Assembly (NCBI RefSeq): GCF_001039355.2
Contig: NW_019775946.1
Span: forward strand, 570,417 to 634,416
Direction of reading: 5' to 3'
Length of the DNA stretch: 64,000 bases
From: Lingula anatina
Lineage: Eukaryota; Brachiopoda; Lingulata; Lingulida; Lingulidae
Of this stretch, positions 1 to 12,983 are shown one piece after another; within the stretch, counting starts at the first letter, position 1, and every line of letters starts with the position of its first letter. The position numbers were made by a program, and so were the translations under genes. The notes beneath the pieces are model-generated. The model was not told the origin of the DNA, made no database searches, and saw only the letters and a list, made by a program, of their open reading frames with translations.

Positions 1-530
1 AATCATAAAATAACCAGTTGCATATTTGTAACAAAATGTGTTACAAAATATGTTATCTGTTTATATAAAATGCAAATATGAATTATGTAGTAGTCTCGAA
101 GCTTTGTATTATGTCACTTATCTGCTCTATTTTGCACAAAACATAGCAACTGGTACTTTATCTGGCGTTCAAGCAAAAAACATTCAGCCGCGCTGTGTTC
201 CATTTCATGTATTTGTGCATTCAAGCTTGTCTTGTCTCTTCACAGAATAGAACACCGCACAGTCTATTGTTTTCTTCCTGAATCATGGTTTAAATTAGAA
301 TAACCTGTTATTCCCCACCTTGAAGAAAATTTTTGTATGTTAGGTTTTTGTGGTTTTTGTGCTACCATAGAAGAGTTAAATTTGAATGACATTGGTGCCC
401 TTCTTCCACACAGGAAACAACGGTTGAGGACTCCGCATTGTCAGGGCTGCACCCTACCTCTACTTCTTGTCATTGATATACATATATAAAGAGATTACAC
501 TAATGCATATTCTGTACTTGTTTCTTGTAG
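1..530 (+). other. Intron of MED26 (5' part of the gene lies outside the window)
   Basis: The region ends in a good acceptor (tttcttgtag) directly before the first MED26 coding exon. I see no conserved coding sequence here; the 70-aa open frame at 38-250 has no recognisable motif. MED26 needs at least one more upstream coding exon for the first part of its TFIIS N-terminal domain, so this stretch is most simply intron. Confidence 0.6.
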
Positions 531-2721
531 GTGGTTGACATGGTGGGAGTTCTGGAGACTATCTCTGCCCTGGAGAAGTTCCCAATTACCAGGGAGGCAT
601 TGGAGGTATAAAAATACACCTGTAGTCACATATAGTTTTGTTCACAAGTACAACTTTGAGCTATGTTTGGTCCTAGTTTTCAGGTCCTAAAATGTAGTGA
701 TAGTAACCTAGGTAATTTTTGAAAAATGGTCATGGTTTGTAATTTAATTGAAATTAAAGGTAAATGTAGGATGTAGAAAAAAAGATGTTTCATTGTAAAA
801 GGGAAATGTTTTTAGGGGCTGTTTGAATCTTTGGTACTAACACCCAATGGTTTTGTGGGCTTTCACTGTACTTATTACCAAAAGACCGTAAATAATATTT
901 GTCATGTTTAATGGTATACATATTATTTAATTTCAGCAAACACGACTTGGGCGTTATGTTAATGAAATGCGTAGGAAGACCACAAACAAAGAACTTGCAA
1001 GGAGAGCTAAAGACCTTGTCCGCTCATGGCAACAGTTGGTTGCCCCCCAAACTACAAATACAATTAATGGAGATAACGTAGCATTACGATCTGGGGGTTA
1101 TCAAGGCCAAAGACTAAGTCCAAGAATTACGATATCCCCAGCTTTATCTCAAACGAGCAGGGTGAGCACGCCACGTGGACATGCCTCTCCTGCTCTGGGG
1201 CCTGGAGCAGTGGCTTCACCTGCCTTGTCCACAGGAAAGGGTAATAAATACAAAGCTCAAGGTTCTCCTGCTAAACTAGCAGGCAGTCGGAGTTCTCCAG
1301 CAGGTTTATCACAGAGCAGTTCACCTGGAATGCCTCCCACCAGGAGCAGACCCATCACTCCAGTTTCCGGAGGGTCAAGTCGATCAGGGACTCCTATAAA
1401 TGTCCAACAAGCAACCAAAATCTCTCCAGGCTTGCCACGAGCTTCAAGGCCTGCCACCCCAGGGAGTGCTCAGGCCAGTCGCCTCTCCCCTGGGGTGGTA
1501 CAGCCAGGTGGCAGACAGGGAGCAGGGAAACTAGTCAGTCCAGCTGTAATGGAAAGAACAAAAACTTCCAATGGATTTGAATGTCATTCCATATCACCTC
1601 CTACAGTATCTTCAGTTGGTGTCAGTGAAACGGTAGATCGAACTAATATAGCAAATAGAAAGAGGCAGCGTAATGGTGATACTCTCCCAGAACAGCCTTC
1701 AAAAAAGACACCAGCATTAGTAGGCAGTGATTCAAAAGATAGTAAAGAAAATGCATGCAGTACAACTGTGAATGGACTTCTTTCAATCAAATGTGATAGA
1801 AGTGGGGGTGCCGTGCAATCTCCAGCAATTAAGTCATTAAGCCGGTCATCTTCGGCATCCTCACTGAATACTCAAGCAGCCATAGCGTTAGAATCAAAGA
1901 TTTCACCTAGTGGTTCTTCTTCAAAAGGAGGACTATCAAACAGAAGGAACACGAACCTCTCATTGAAAACAGAAATGGACAAATCAATGGTCACAAGTAG
2001 AACACCAAAAGTGAAAACCACAGCACAACTGATTGCTGAACTGCAAGCCAAAAGTAGTTCCCCTAATCTGGGTAGTAAGACAATTAAGAAAATCCAGACA
2101 AATCAGATTCAGAAGGAGGTTGAAGTCCAAGAGTCCATTGTTCCGGCAGGGGCCAAGCCAAGACCCAGGCGTAATCCCAGCGTGGGAACTCCTACACAGC
2201 TCCCCAGGGTTGGTGAGGTGACACTTAGCCAAACAAAAACAGAACTTGTGCAAAAATTCCTACAGTCATCTGTAACACCCGAGGATTTATCTAGTCCCCT
2301 TGATTCAATAGGAAGGACACAATCTCCTGCCAACTTTGATGTCAGCTTTGCCAATAGTGACTCTTTACCAAATTCTGCTGATGTAAGTCTTCAGTCTGTG
2401 AAAAGTGAGTTGGATATATATAAAGAAGTAATAAATACTGAAGAGACTTACCCCAAGGAAGAATTAGATCCATATAGTTTACTTCCTCCTCTAAATCTTG
2501 ATGAGATAAAATTAGAAGAAGAGAGTAATGGTGACGAGGTGCAGTCACTCCCTGAAGTGACAGATCTGACTGTTGAACGTTTAAACGAAGAACGGTGGCC
2601 TGGGATAAATGGAAATTATGACTGTGACGGAGAGTGGAATGACTGGTCAAAAACTATTTCTATGCCAACATACGAAAGTGAGACTTTACATATTTTGCCC
2701 TATGTAAATATTGATGACTAG
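531..2721 (+). CDS. MED26: Mediator complex subunit 26, 3' part (last two coding exons)
   Basis: MED26 is the metazoan Mediator subunit that docks elongation factors (super elongation complex, TFIID contacts) on RNA polymerase II in the nucleus. Visible coding exons are 531-605 and 937-2721, joined in phase 0. The first encodes VVDMVGVLETISALEKFPIT and the start of the second QTRLGRYVNEMRRKTTNKEL, followed by ARRAKDLVRSWQQL. Together they form the second half of the TFIIS N-terminal (LW) four-helix domain. A long Ser/Pro/Lys-rich linker without predicted fold follows, then a conserved C-terminal block (RWPGINGNYDCDGEWNDW ... ILPYVNIDD) that matches the family's Mediator-binding C-terminus. 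619 residues are visible, close to the human total of about 600, so only the N-terminal few dozen residues are missing. It converges on STIL. Confidence 0.93.
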
Positions 2722-4501
2722 CAAGAAATACTGTTTGATAAATAATCTTATTATTTGTAAAGTATTTTTTTGATTGAGGAAAAGATGGTATGTGAAGTGT
2801 TCAACTTCAATTTGATAGTGTCAGTCCATTATTTCATACTTTTTTTAGAGAAGTTAAAGCTGTATTTAAGAGACGTTCATTTGGATTTATTCATGAAATT
2901 TATTGAATCAGACATGATTGCATAATTTCCTGGTTTTACCAGCAGCAGAAAGTTTTGTATCACCAGGCAACAAAAAATGGGCTGTCTCTTGCTACTAGTG
3001 ATCAGATTGCTAAGTAATAGGTAAGCTGTCCTTAATAATAAGCAGCAATGTGTTGTGCACTGTCTAAGAGATATCTACTGCACATTGCTGTACAGTATCT
3101 TTGCATTGAGATATAACTTGATATGTACAGTTAACGGAGCCCAATGATCTCAAAAAAATTGGTAGTGTAGAGACACTGTACAGTAAGAAATTTTTGAAAA
3201 GGCATACTTGAGGAAAAATATTTTAACAAAGTAACTTTGACCGCCTATCTGCATTGTTGTTGAATAACAAAGATGTTATATTATAAATTATTGATCTTTA
3301 ATTTACCATCTCATTTTATATTGCCTTGAATTCAGTTTGCCATATTCATTTGAATTTATATTTGAAGGCACAATGCCTGGTAATTCAGAATACAGACAGA
3401 AAAATATACTAATATATATATATACATATTATGTTAAAGCAAGTTTACTGTACAAAAAGAGGTTGAAATTTGTGCTAGGTGAAGAAATAACTTCTGAAAG
3501 ACTATAAGATTTGTACATTTAAGTGTTTGTGAACTTAGAAGATGCTTTCAATCCAAACCATGTCTTAAAACCAAGTTGATACTGTTGCATCTGGTGATAT
3601 GGTCCAGGCTTCTTGTCTGATAAAATGTCTAATGTGATTTAAAAAAATAAATAAAAATAAAAAAGTTGAAACAATAGAGTATTGGCTCTTTACTTGCATA
3701 TACAGAAAATTCACTTTTTGGATGTCAAGTATATTTCATGTTTGTTTTCTTGCTTTGTATTGTCCAGTTTGCCAATTTTGACAACTAAATTATTGTTACA
3801 AATGTAACTTCCATTTCAATCTCTTTGTATTGGTAGTGTTGAGCACCAATGGTGTTGATGTAAATTTTATCACAAAAATGCTATTGCAATACCAAAACTT
3901 AAAACTTTTTTGTTTAAAATGAAATTAACCAATCCTGTTTTACTCCCATTATCTTATAAACATCAAAATATTCTATATTTTAATTTTTCCAGTACCCAAA
4001 TTTGGGATTGTTTACACAATATCACTTTTACAAAACTTGTAATTTTGATCAGGGAAAGGTAATTTCATTAAAAATTGTGTCTGAACACCATTAATGAAGA
4101 GAAACTGGAACCCTGTCCCTTTAATGAGCGCTTTATTTCCTTTACACATCTCAATAAATAAACTAGCAACAAAATTACGTGTCCTTTTACTATTAAAAAT
4201 TGATCAAATAATTTGCAACAATTACATGAGTGTTCCAATGCATTCAGTTAGATTACCGGTGCACTAACAAAATTAACTGTAGCGCAACTGTGTCATATTA
4301 CACATAATATAGTTTTTAAATTAGCTGTGCAAATTTCAACCTACCCCAATGGATAGTATAAGTATTTGCTGATGAGATATTTTCACATCAGTATCATAAA
4401 ATGATCTCTCATGGAAGGTATTCATAGACAAAAGGTGAGCAATGAAACTATGTACAAACACAAATTATTTTCTTATACAAAAACCTCTATGTCTGCCAAC
4501 T
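2722..4501. other. Facing 3' UTRs of MED26 (+) and STIL (-)
   Basis: AT-rich noncoding sequence between two stop codons. A plus-strand AATAAA at 3646-3651 lies in an A-rich run and probably ends MED26. A minus-strand AATAAA (TTTATT at 4132-4137) is placed to end STIL, giving a STIL 3' UTR of about 370 bp. I see no gene or repeat in the roughly 450 bp between these signals. Confidence 0.6.
4132..4137 (-). terminator. Candidate polyadenylation signal of STIL
   Basis: Minus-strand AATAAA, 365 bp downstream of the STIL stop codon and facing away from MED26. No competing minus-strand hexamer is closer to the stop. Cleavage would be expected about 15-25 bp further, near 4110-4120. Confidence 0.45.
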
Positions 4502-7500
4502 TCACATGAGCTTAGGGAGTTGTTTAAGTCTGTGAATATCCAGAATGTTTTGTCCTGGGGAAAGGGTTGGTTTGGCAAAGCTCACACTCCCTTCACTGGA
4601 AGAATCAGAAGCCACAGAGGTATAGGAATCACTGTCATTTGCTTCACCCTGAGCCTCCAACCTGTTGACTGACGATGGTGAATGTCTCATAGCTGCCCGT
4701 TTCATTTGCCCAAGAAATGCCCCAACAGTGACACCCTGTGAAGAAGCACCTGCTTTATCTAGTTTATGAGAAGATTGCATATCTTTCTGCTCCTTGGACC
4801 TAGTTCCTGGTCTAGGTAATCCTTCCAGCACTTGTATTTCTGACTTTTTATCTACTGTTCTCTTCAAATTCCTATTTTCATATTCATGATCAGGTTCGGA
4901 GAGCGGATTTTCACTCTCATTTTCAAAGTCTTTTTTGGCTGTAGCTCTATTCTCCACACTTACTTTCTGGCCTTGCAATTTAGCTAAACCCCCAATGTCC
5001 TTGTCACAATTACTGATTTTATTGGGTCGAATTTCATTTTCAGGCTCATCTGCCACTGGCAATTTCCACTGCAGTTTGCTGGTAACGTGAATATCAGACT
5101 CATGTGCAAATGTGTCTTTTGTGGCTTTACCCTTTATCAACCCATACCTTTCCATGTACTTCCTGGTGGCCATTGTCATGTTGCAGGGGGACATGCCAAA
5201 CAAAGTGACATTGGGAGTAGAACCCTGGTCATTTAATAACACTCTGTGTAATAAGGTGTCCTTTTTATTCCCTCTTCTTGCTGATGGTTTAGTTGACAAT
5301 TTAGCAAACTGAGACAGCTGGTCATCACTGAGGTATTTCATTGCTAATGCATTCATCTCCATGCTTACATCTGTATCTGGCAGGTCGTCCAGCATCAGTG
5401 ACATGTAGTTGACTTTGGGTAGTAATGCCAAATTCAGCATGGAAGCATCGACCCTGAAATTGAGTGAAATATCCAGATAACACTGTTGAGGTCTAAGAAT
5501 GTAAGCTATCCAAAATATAACACATGACCCAAAAAGATTGTAATGCTATCAAAAAAGAACTGAAATGTACATATACTCAAGTGGACTTAAGTGTGTATGA
5601 ACGCATGTGTACCTCTCTTCTTCTTCAGCTTCTGTTTCATTAATTCCCAATTTCTTGAGATGTTCAATTGTTGCACAGACTACATCAGTTTCTGGTTCAC
5701 TGTCAAATACAGCAGCCTGCTTGACAACTTCAACCACTTTGTCAGGTAAAACTTCCCTCTGTTCCAAACACATGGAAGAGGGGTCATCCTCCTGGTGATA
5801 CACTGGTCTTTCTGAATCTGAATGCTTGGCTAGGAGTTGTTTTACATTCTTCTAAAATAAATAAAAAACTCGTGCTTATTTTCCACAGTACACCATAAAA
5901 GACAATTACAATTTTGTTATTGATTTCATCGACAGGCAACATGCTTTTATTATCTGCCATTAATTACCTACAAAATTCTCTTTTGAATTACTTCATTCTT
6001 TTTAGTATAATTTTTTAATAGAAAATATAACTCACAATTTCTCCTTCCGATCATTTGTTTCCTTTTGAATTTCTTATATAATATAAGAAGTAAAAGACAC
6101 CAAAATGTATATTTCAAAGTAGCCTGTTATATTTATCATATCACTTACAATAATGTTTTCATAGTACTGAGCATTTTCAGCAACAGCAGGGACCTCCTTC
6201 CTATCAGTTTGCATCTCTTCACCTTTACCTTTTCCTCTGGCATCAGCACCCTAAAAGTTTTGGATAAAAATTATTAATTTTTTCCTAATTGAATCAATAG
6301 TAATAACATTCAGCAAATCTTCATTTAAACACTATTTAAAAATTCTGTGCAATTTTGACTATACTAGGGCAAATTTCAACATGACCATATGAAATGTATA
6401 AGCTGCCATTTCATTACCTGCTCATACATGCTGATACTTTCTCCAAGAATGGGACTTTGGAAACTCTGGTCACATCTGGTATTTGGTCTGCTCCTTTCAT
6501 TCTTTGGTGTTCTGAAATAATTTACCATATTGTGTAGCACAAATGTGTGGCAGAATTAAGAAGTTTTATTGTACATGCTTCACATATTATGTTCTAGATG
6601 ACATTTTTAAAAGCGGGATGTATGCAAACAACTTTAACACATTCATTACATCTCTGTAAAAAAACATGAAATGGGTTACTGTTGGGGAAGAACCAAGTAA
6701 AACAAACCATCCACCAATTCAACTACAACTTGGGTTTTAAAGACTTTAAGCAACACTTTTCATAATGCGTGCCCTTACCGTTCCGGAGAACTTTCATAAC
6801 TTGGGATATCCACTACCATATCTGACACAAAGCTTTGGTCAGTTCTTTCCTGCACTTGTACATGGACACTGCCCAAGCTTGCCAAAGACTGGTTACTGTT
6901 ACCCCCCTGATTTTCCTCAGTCACATTTACTGGGTCTGTCTCCAGCTCTAGCTGCCGTTTCTCATCACCATCTTGCTGGATCATTCTGCTTTGAGATAAA
7001 TCAGTATGGCATTTTTCAGGGATTTGAATCCCATTTGCAAGCCACAGGCTGGTATTTGTACCCATACTGCAAGTCATCTTCTCTGCTGGAGATGTGACAC
7101 TGGTTTCCATAGAAACATATCCCTGAGAGTCTGGGGATCCTCCCACATTTGGTCCTGGGGAGTGGTCAACATCTGGTTCCATGTTTGTCTGTGTGTTTTG
7201 CTGAGCAGACAGTATTTTCTGTATCTGAGCTTGCAACATCTTCAATTGAGAGTTCTGTTCTTTAATTTCAGCATCTTGTTTGAGAAGAAGTTGATACATG
7301 TCATCTGGGGCCATGTTTTGATATGGAGTCTGGTTTTGGTGAGTTACACAGTCATCTTTTGATTTCACATCATGACCTCTTTTACTTTCATTATTTCCCT
7401 TCTCACACACTGCCAAGCCACAACAAGCACATTTGTTTGGTCTCAATTTTTCCTTCAGCCCATGATCTTCAGGTGGAGCAAAATGAACGTGTTGTGGAAC

Positions 7501-10500
7501 AGACTTCTGAACATTATGGTGTACAGTAACAGCAGCACTGGCAGGGACTGGCTCACCTCTCACACTACAGGACTGTTGACATTCTTGACACTGACGAACT
7601 AGGTTGTTCTGCTGCATTTTCCTTGGTGCATGCCTTTGGGGCTCTGGTCCCCTGCACAAGTTTTCACCTGCTCTTCCATTCTGCCCTGCCTGGGAAACTC
7701 CATATGGTTTCATACACCCAGGTGACTGATACTGGCCAATCATACCTGAAGCAATGGGTTCACTAAGTCTCCTAGTCTGAGGACCTCCCTGGTGTCTGGT
7801 GGGTGCATGTTGTGGTGGTGGAGCTGAGGACCCTAGACTATGCCTTCCACTACCTGTGTGGTGATATGGGGGAGGACCTGGTTGATATCCAGGGGGTACT
7901 GCTGGCCAATGTGGCACATGTCCCTGATATGGAGGAAATGCATACTGTGGTGGAAGTTGGCTGCTGTTGTGATGAGGATGCATTTGTTGACCTTGTCTAG
8001 GCATTCTCTGTCTTTCTCCTGAATGAGAACGCTGACTTGGCTGTAAATGAGGACCAGGCATTCCTTTCTTTGTTCTTGGCCCCCTCTGTCTCGGTACAGG
8101 ACCTCTTGTTGATGCATATTTACCAGGAACCCCATAATCCATTCCCCCTGTGTCAGGCACACCTGGATACTGATGGGGGTATGGGTAGGGGGGAGGAAAC
8201 TGTTGAATCCCAGGACCTGAAGATGGCTGCAGTTGTTGCTCATACATCAGCTGTTCTGAGCTGGACTGTCTCTGCATGTGTGGACTCTGGTGATCACCAT
8301 GCTGTCCACTGTCATCAAGTAACTGACTGACATCTGGCAAACTGTGACTGCGGGGTGGAAGTGGCTTGATGTGTTGTGGTATATTTGGTGACACAGGTAA
8401 GCTAGGGGACTGTCTGTTGACAGGCTTTAGAGGTTGTCTGGATGGCACTGGCTTTTGCTGCTGTTTTTTGGGTCGAAAGGCAGTTAACTGGTCTGTGTAT
8501 TGCTGTTGAAGAGTTTTAGTTGGTTGGTATACATTTTCTTTGCCTTGGATATGAGGCTGCTTGCCAGGCTGATAGTCGTCATCAAATATAAGAGAGACAT
8601 CAGGTACACTTGGTTGGATAGATGTTGTCTGCAACAAAGTAATACATGAATCAATCAGGAGGACAAAACAATATATCCTATGCAAGAGAAAGACATAAGT
8701 AAATAGGAGATAATTAAGCTACATTTAGGACATAATGGTTGATTACCTTTGCTGTGTGTGGAGAAGGGGTTGCTCTAGGAGTGCTGTCTTCAACAGTTAC
8801 TATAACATGGTCCTTAGCCTTGGGGGTCTCACACCTGACGGGATTAAAATAGAGTTAGCAAACTTTTTTTTTCAAATGATGCACAGAATTTAAAGGTACA
8901 TTACTACATTTGAACTGAGCATTGGTGAAGCTTGGATCCTAAGTATGGCATATAAACCACTGCTACTAGTTTCTTATATGACTCAGATAAAGTCAACATA
9001 CCAAGTGATAAACTGATTTAATCACTTGGTCAGCCATAAGAGCTTCAAACTGCATTTTCTTCAATTTTTTGGTCGTAAATTTGACCTACTTACCTGTCTC
9101 ATTTATATACAGCACAGTAAGCAAGCCATATATCTCTAAGCTATACTATTAGAAACTATATGGTGGCATTTGTGGCAAAAACTGACTTCAAGTGCATCTT
9201 TAAACGCATAAGATATTCAAACAGCATTATGGCTTGCTAATGTTAACTGACCTGGTTTCTGTCAGTTGCTGCACTGCAGCCTGAAACACTTCCATATTCT
9301 GTCCACCACCCTGAACTTTACATAAGTCCACGTCAACCACTGCCTCACTACTGCCAGTCTGAATATGAATAGAATATGCATTATTCTTATGGACTATAAA
9401 CATATGTTATTATCTCATTGGTAGACATATGTTGACAGTGGGAAATAACATGCTTTTTTTTTAACTCATCAATAAAATTCCCTTTTTAAAATAACAAGGT
9501 TTTACTGCAGAAATAGAAACATTAATCAAATAAACAACTACCATGAAGAGAGTCAATCATGTTCAAAGAGTCCTCCATACCTTTGAGAGGTCTATGTTCT
9601 GAACAGCAGAATAGAGCTGGAAAGTGAGTCTGCCCCCTCCATTCACAGCAGTGACCTCATAGAACTCTGGCTGAGAGTGGAGAGGAGAGTACAGGACCAA
9701 CAAGAAAGGCTCTGGTGGTTTGCAAACCCTGATCAGAAACATAATATAAAGATAATATCTAAAGATATATTAAGATAATATTTAAATACATCGTTTATTC
9801 TATCAACCTTGCTATTCACTTAACATGACACAATGTAACCTTCACCTTCATTTTTTATCTTTAATTTTTTTTCACAAGACTACTGTTTACAGCTGTTTAT
9901 ATCCTTTTTTCTCTCTCTTTTAATACAAATAACACAAATAGGTGTTAAATGTCAAAAACATCTACCTTTCCTGTATGTGTGCATTGTGCAGGTATCTCAG
10001 GCAGGCAGCCCATACAAAGGGGTTATACACCAGTGGTATTCCACTCAGCCATCTGGAAAGGGAACAGATATCCTAAAACCTTTCTATATGATATGTGATA
10101 TCTTTTTAAAAATACAACATAACACATCATCCATATCGGCAACCAGATGTCTCTCAAAATGAAAATGAGTCATTTTAAATTTGTTTTCATCAAAGCCTGT
10201 ATGCAGATGAGTAACTTCTATTCTCATGATAAATATATATACATATGATTATTTAACTTACATGCCCACCAAAGGAAGAGTGTAAACTTTGGGGTCAGAC
10301 TCTAATATCAAGAGCAACTTGCGGGTGTGGTCCATGGTGAGGTAACTGAAACAAATAATCTTCACACTGCAACACTTGTGTCAAGGAGTCAGTGAAACTA
10401 TATATATATATTCAGATATATTTAAAAATATAATAACAGAACCGAGCTACAGGGGTTTTGAATTATTTTTTTTCAAATACCAAATTGTGTCAGAAAATAA

Positions 10501-12532
10501 TGAATAGAAATAACACCAGCTTCAGAAATCAATGAAAAATGTGTGCTCACATTTTTTGTGGTTGACAATAAATTAAGCAAAAAGGTGGTTAAAATATGCA
10601 TTAATCTCACCCTGCCTTAGGCTCTCCCTGCATGTCACTCAGGCTTGCAGGCCCAGCCAAGTTCTTGGATAAAGCAGTGGGGACAATGGGCACATTTTTC
10701 ACTGGTGTAGCCTTCAGGTGGTTTGACAGAGATACCACACTGATACCCATGTCATAAACCTCCCCATTCCTGGTAGATGGCTTGGGAACAAGGCTGGCAA
10801 AGGCAACCACATACTGATCCAGCTGAATTTTACAACCACTGGTCACAGTGTGCTGCAGCATCTACAGAAAGAAACATCATTTATAAAATACAGTATACAT
10901 TTTATGACTTTTGAGACTTTAACCGCCTTTTAGTGGGAGTTAATATTTAAGAAAGTCAACCAAATCAAGTTTTTTGCAAAAATAAAATCGGACATGGTAA
11001 ATGAAAAATAATAAATAACATATATTTTAGCAAAATGAGACCACTGGTAATAAAAGAAAATAAAAAAAGATGATTATTGATGCACCATGATCTATTTTCT
11101 ACTGCTGCCATAACTGACATCAGACTGATCCCACTGTCCTCCAGTAGTACTGTACTGGTTATCTAGTTTGATGCTATGCAGAGGGCTTACCTGAAGTGCC
11201 TTGAAATAATCATCGCTGCTGAGCTGAGGTTTGCTTCCACTCTTCATCACCTAAAATAGAACAATTGCTATGTTCTGTAATCCAGTAAGTCATTATATTG
11301 CTTTAATGCTGTATACTCCTTTCAACCAAGTGCACAGTACAATGAGGGTGGGGAGCAAGTGCTGTTTGGTTATTTTTGTCTTTTTTCAGTCCTTGAGTAA
11401 GATTACATGTGATGCCCCTCTTCACCCAGTTGTACAAATCATTCAGTTAAGTACCAGGTAGTAGTAGCCTGCTATAGGTTGGCATCCTTTCAGGGGGGTG
11501 GAGGGGGGTATAACAATCAAAATAATGGTACATACGGAAACTTTCAAATTATCTACCCAAATTTATACAACATTTTTATTCCAAAAACTTGGTGAATCAC
11601 ATTCAGACTTACAATCAAAGGTACAGTGATGTCTCCTGCCATTGTACTTGTTGGAGACAGACTGCCTTGCTCCATCTTACCCATGTCGAACCTCTCAAGA
11701 TTTGCAGTGATGCCACCATCTAAAAGAAAAAAATTTAAACTGGTAAATCGACTTAACATATGATATTCAAAAGAATGTGTACTTTTTAAAGTTAGAAATA
11801 ATTTAGTAGTTTGAAATCCAGAGGCTTCTAAACTGCTTATAAATTTTAATTTTCAGTGACTAAGATAATATCTGTACAAAATTTGACTTCATATTTAAAA
11901 AATATATATATTGGACAATTTTTTTCTTGCTAAAGAAAGTGGAATACTTGCATCAAAAATGAAAGATTATCAATACCTGTATCTACAGACAAAGATCCTT
12001 GAAGTAAGCAAAGAAATTCCATTTTGCTGCTATCTGCAGCGCATCTCCGTGCCAGTTGCAGTGCTTTACTTGAAATTATTAATCTAATGTCCCTGCAAAG
12101 CAAACAATGGACAAACAGTTAAAATACTCAGGTGAGTTCCAATGATTATGTGAACGCACTGTTTGTGTGCATGCATGTGTGTGAAAGAGAGAGAGAGAGA
12201 TTCCATTTGATTTCTGTTGTTAAAAATTATCATTTTATGTCTAAAGACCATTTGACTTTTTAAGAAGCTGTGATTTCTGCTTTACCTGTAGTAGGTCATG
12301 TGTATGACGACAGCAGGCCCAGTACTGGTGTGATCCCATAGTATGCTCTTTGTTGCTGGGAAAGACAGAGGGACCAACCCAACAGAAGGACCATCACGTC
12401 TGAAAGCAATTGACATCCCTTCATCATTCAGTCCCAAAAACAGTATAGGTAAACTATCAAGTTAAGAATATAGATAAATTCTGGAACTCACTTGGTAAAA
12501 TTCAATGTCAAGTCCTTCTTGAATTCTAACAT
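4502..12532 (-). CDS. STIL: STIL centriolar assembly protein (SIL/Ana2/SAS-5 family)
   Basis: STIL recruits PLK4, SASS6 and CENPJ/CPAP to start procentriole formation. My chain (- strand) is 12532-12492, 12399-12286, 12092-11977, 11719-11613, 11250-11191, 10861-10611, 10345-10262, 10052-9966, 9728-9581, 9358-9252, 8834-8747, 8628-6779, 6511-6418, 6250-6149, 5851-5613, 5453-4502. All phases close, giving about 1479 aa (human about 1288). The N-terminal conserved region runs from roughly residue 15 ([27 protein letters not shown]) to about 370. [15 protein letters not shown] block near residue 406 matches the human QPSVPELSL region. The PLK4-binding coiled coil ([15 protein letters not shown]...) is at about 842-880. 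The STAN motif is at about 1195-1272 ([28 protein letters not shown]), and the last 15 residues, [15 protein letters not shown], match the human tail. The ATG at 12532 opens the frame in a short first coding exon; a 5' UTR intron of about 2.8 kb lies upstream. Confidence 0.95.
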
Positions 12533-12585
12533 GCAAGTTCCAAGTATAACCTCGATCCTTATTCTACTAGATGGCTAAGATCAGC

Positions 12586-12588
<3 letters not shown>

Positions 12589-12634
<46 letters not shown>
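12589..12634. repeat. Poly(A)46 homopolymer (poly-T in the STIL sense strand)
   Basis: An uninterrupted run of about 46 A on the plus strand. Read in the STIL direction it is a T-tract ending 14 nt before a plausible acceptor (GATCTTAG then CCATCTAG, exon start 12574), so it would act as an extreme polypyrimidine tract. It could also be the A-tail of an old retroposon, but I see no element body next to it. Confidence 0.85.
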
Positions 12635-12635
<1 letters not shown>

Positions 12636-12983
12636 AATCATTAATCTTTCATCATATCTTTTGAGAAATAAAAAATGTATTTTTTTATAAAGAGAGGTCA
12701 TATTATTTATGAACTAGAAAAATGCATGTTGACTTCTCTACAGATAATTTTCAAGACATGAATATATACCTTGTATGTGATAGCATTGTTGGTCTCTCTT
12801 CTCCTGTCAATGCTATCTTATATCTTTAGGGGTTTTCCTTCCTAAAAAATTATATTTACTTTTTAGGTTAGAAAAAGTGCTTTGTCATATATTTTCAATT
12901 ATTTCATTAGAGAATCAAGCTGATAACTCCCCCTATCAACTATGATGTGTCTAAGGCAACCTCAGCCTATGTCTGTGTGTACA

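Noticed and set aside
899-1081. 60-aa ORF with its own ATG overlapping the MED26 last exon
   Set aside because: Different frame from the conserved LW-domain reading and crosses the acceptor at 936.
1257-2650. Minus-strand ORFs over the MED26 last exon
   Set aside because: Shadows of a Ser/Pro-rich coding exon with a clear family C-terminus on plus.
6765-8330. Several plus-strand ORFs of 60-118 aa over the large STIL exon
   Set aside because: They are antisense frames of a long Gln/Pro-rich coding exon; the minus frame has family motifs and consistent splice phases.
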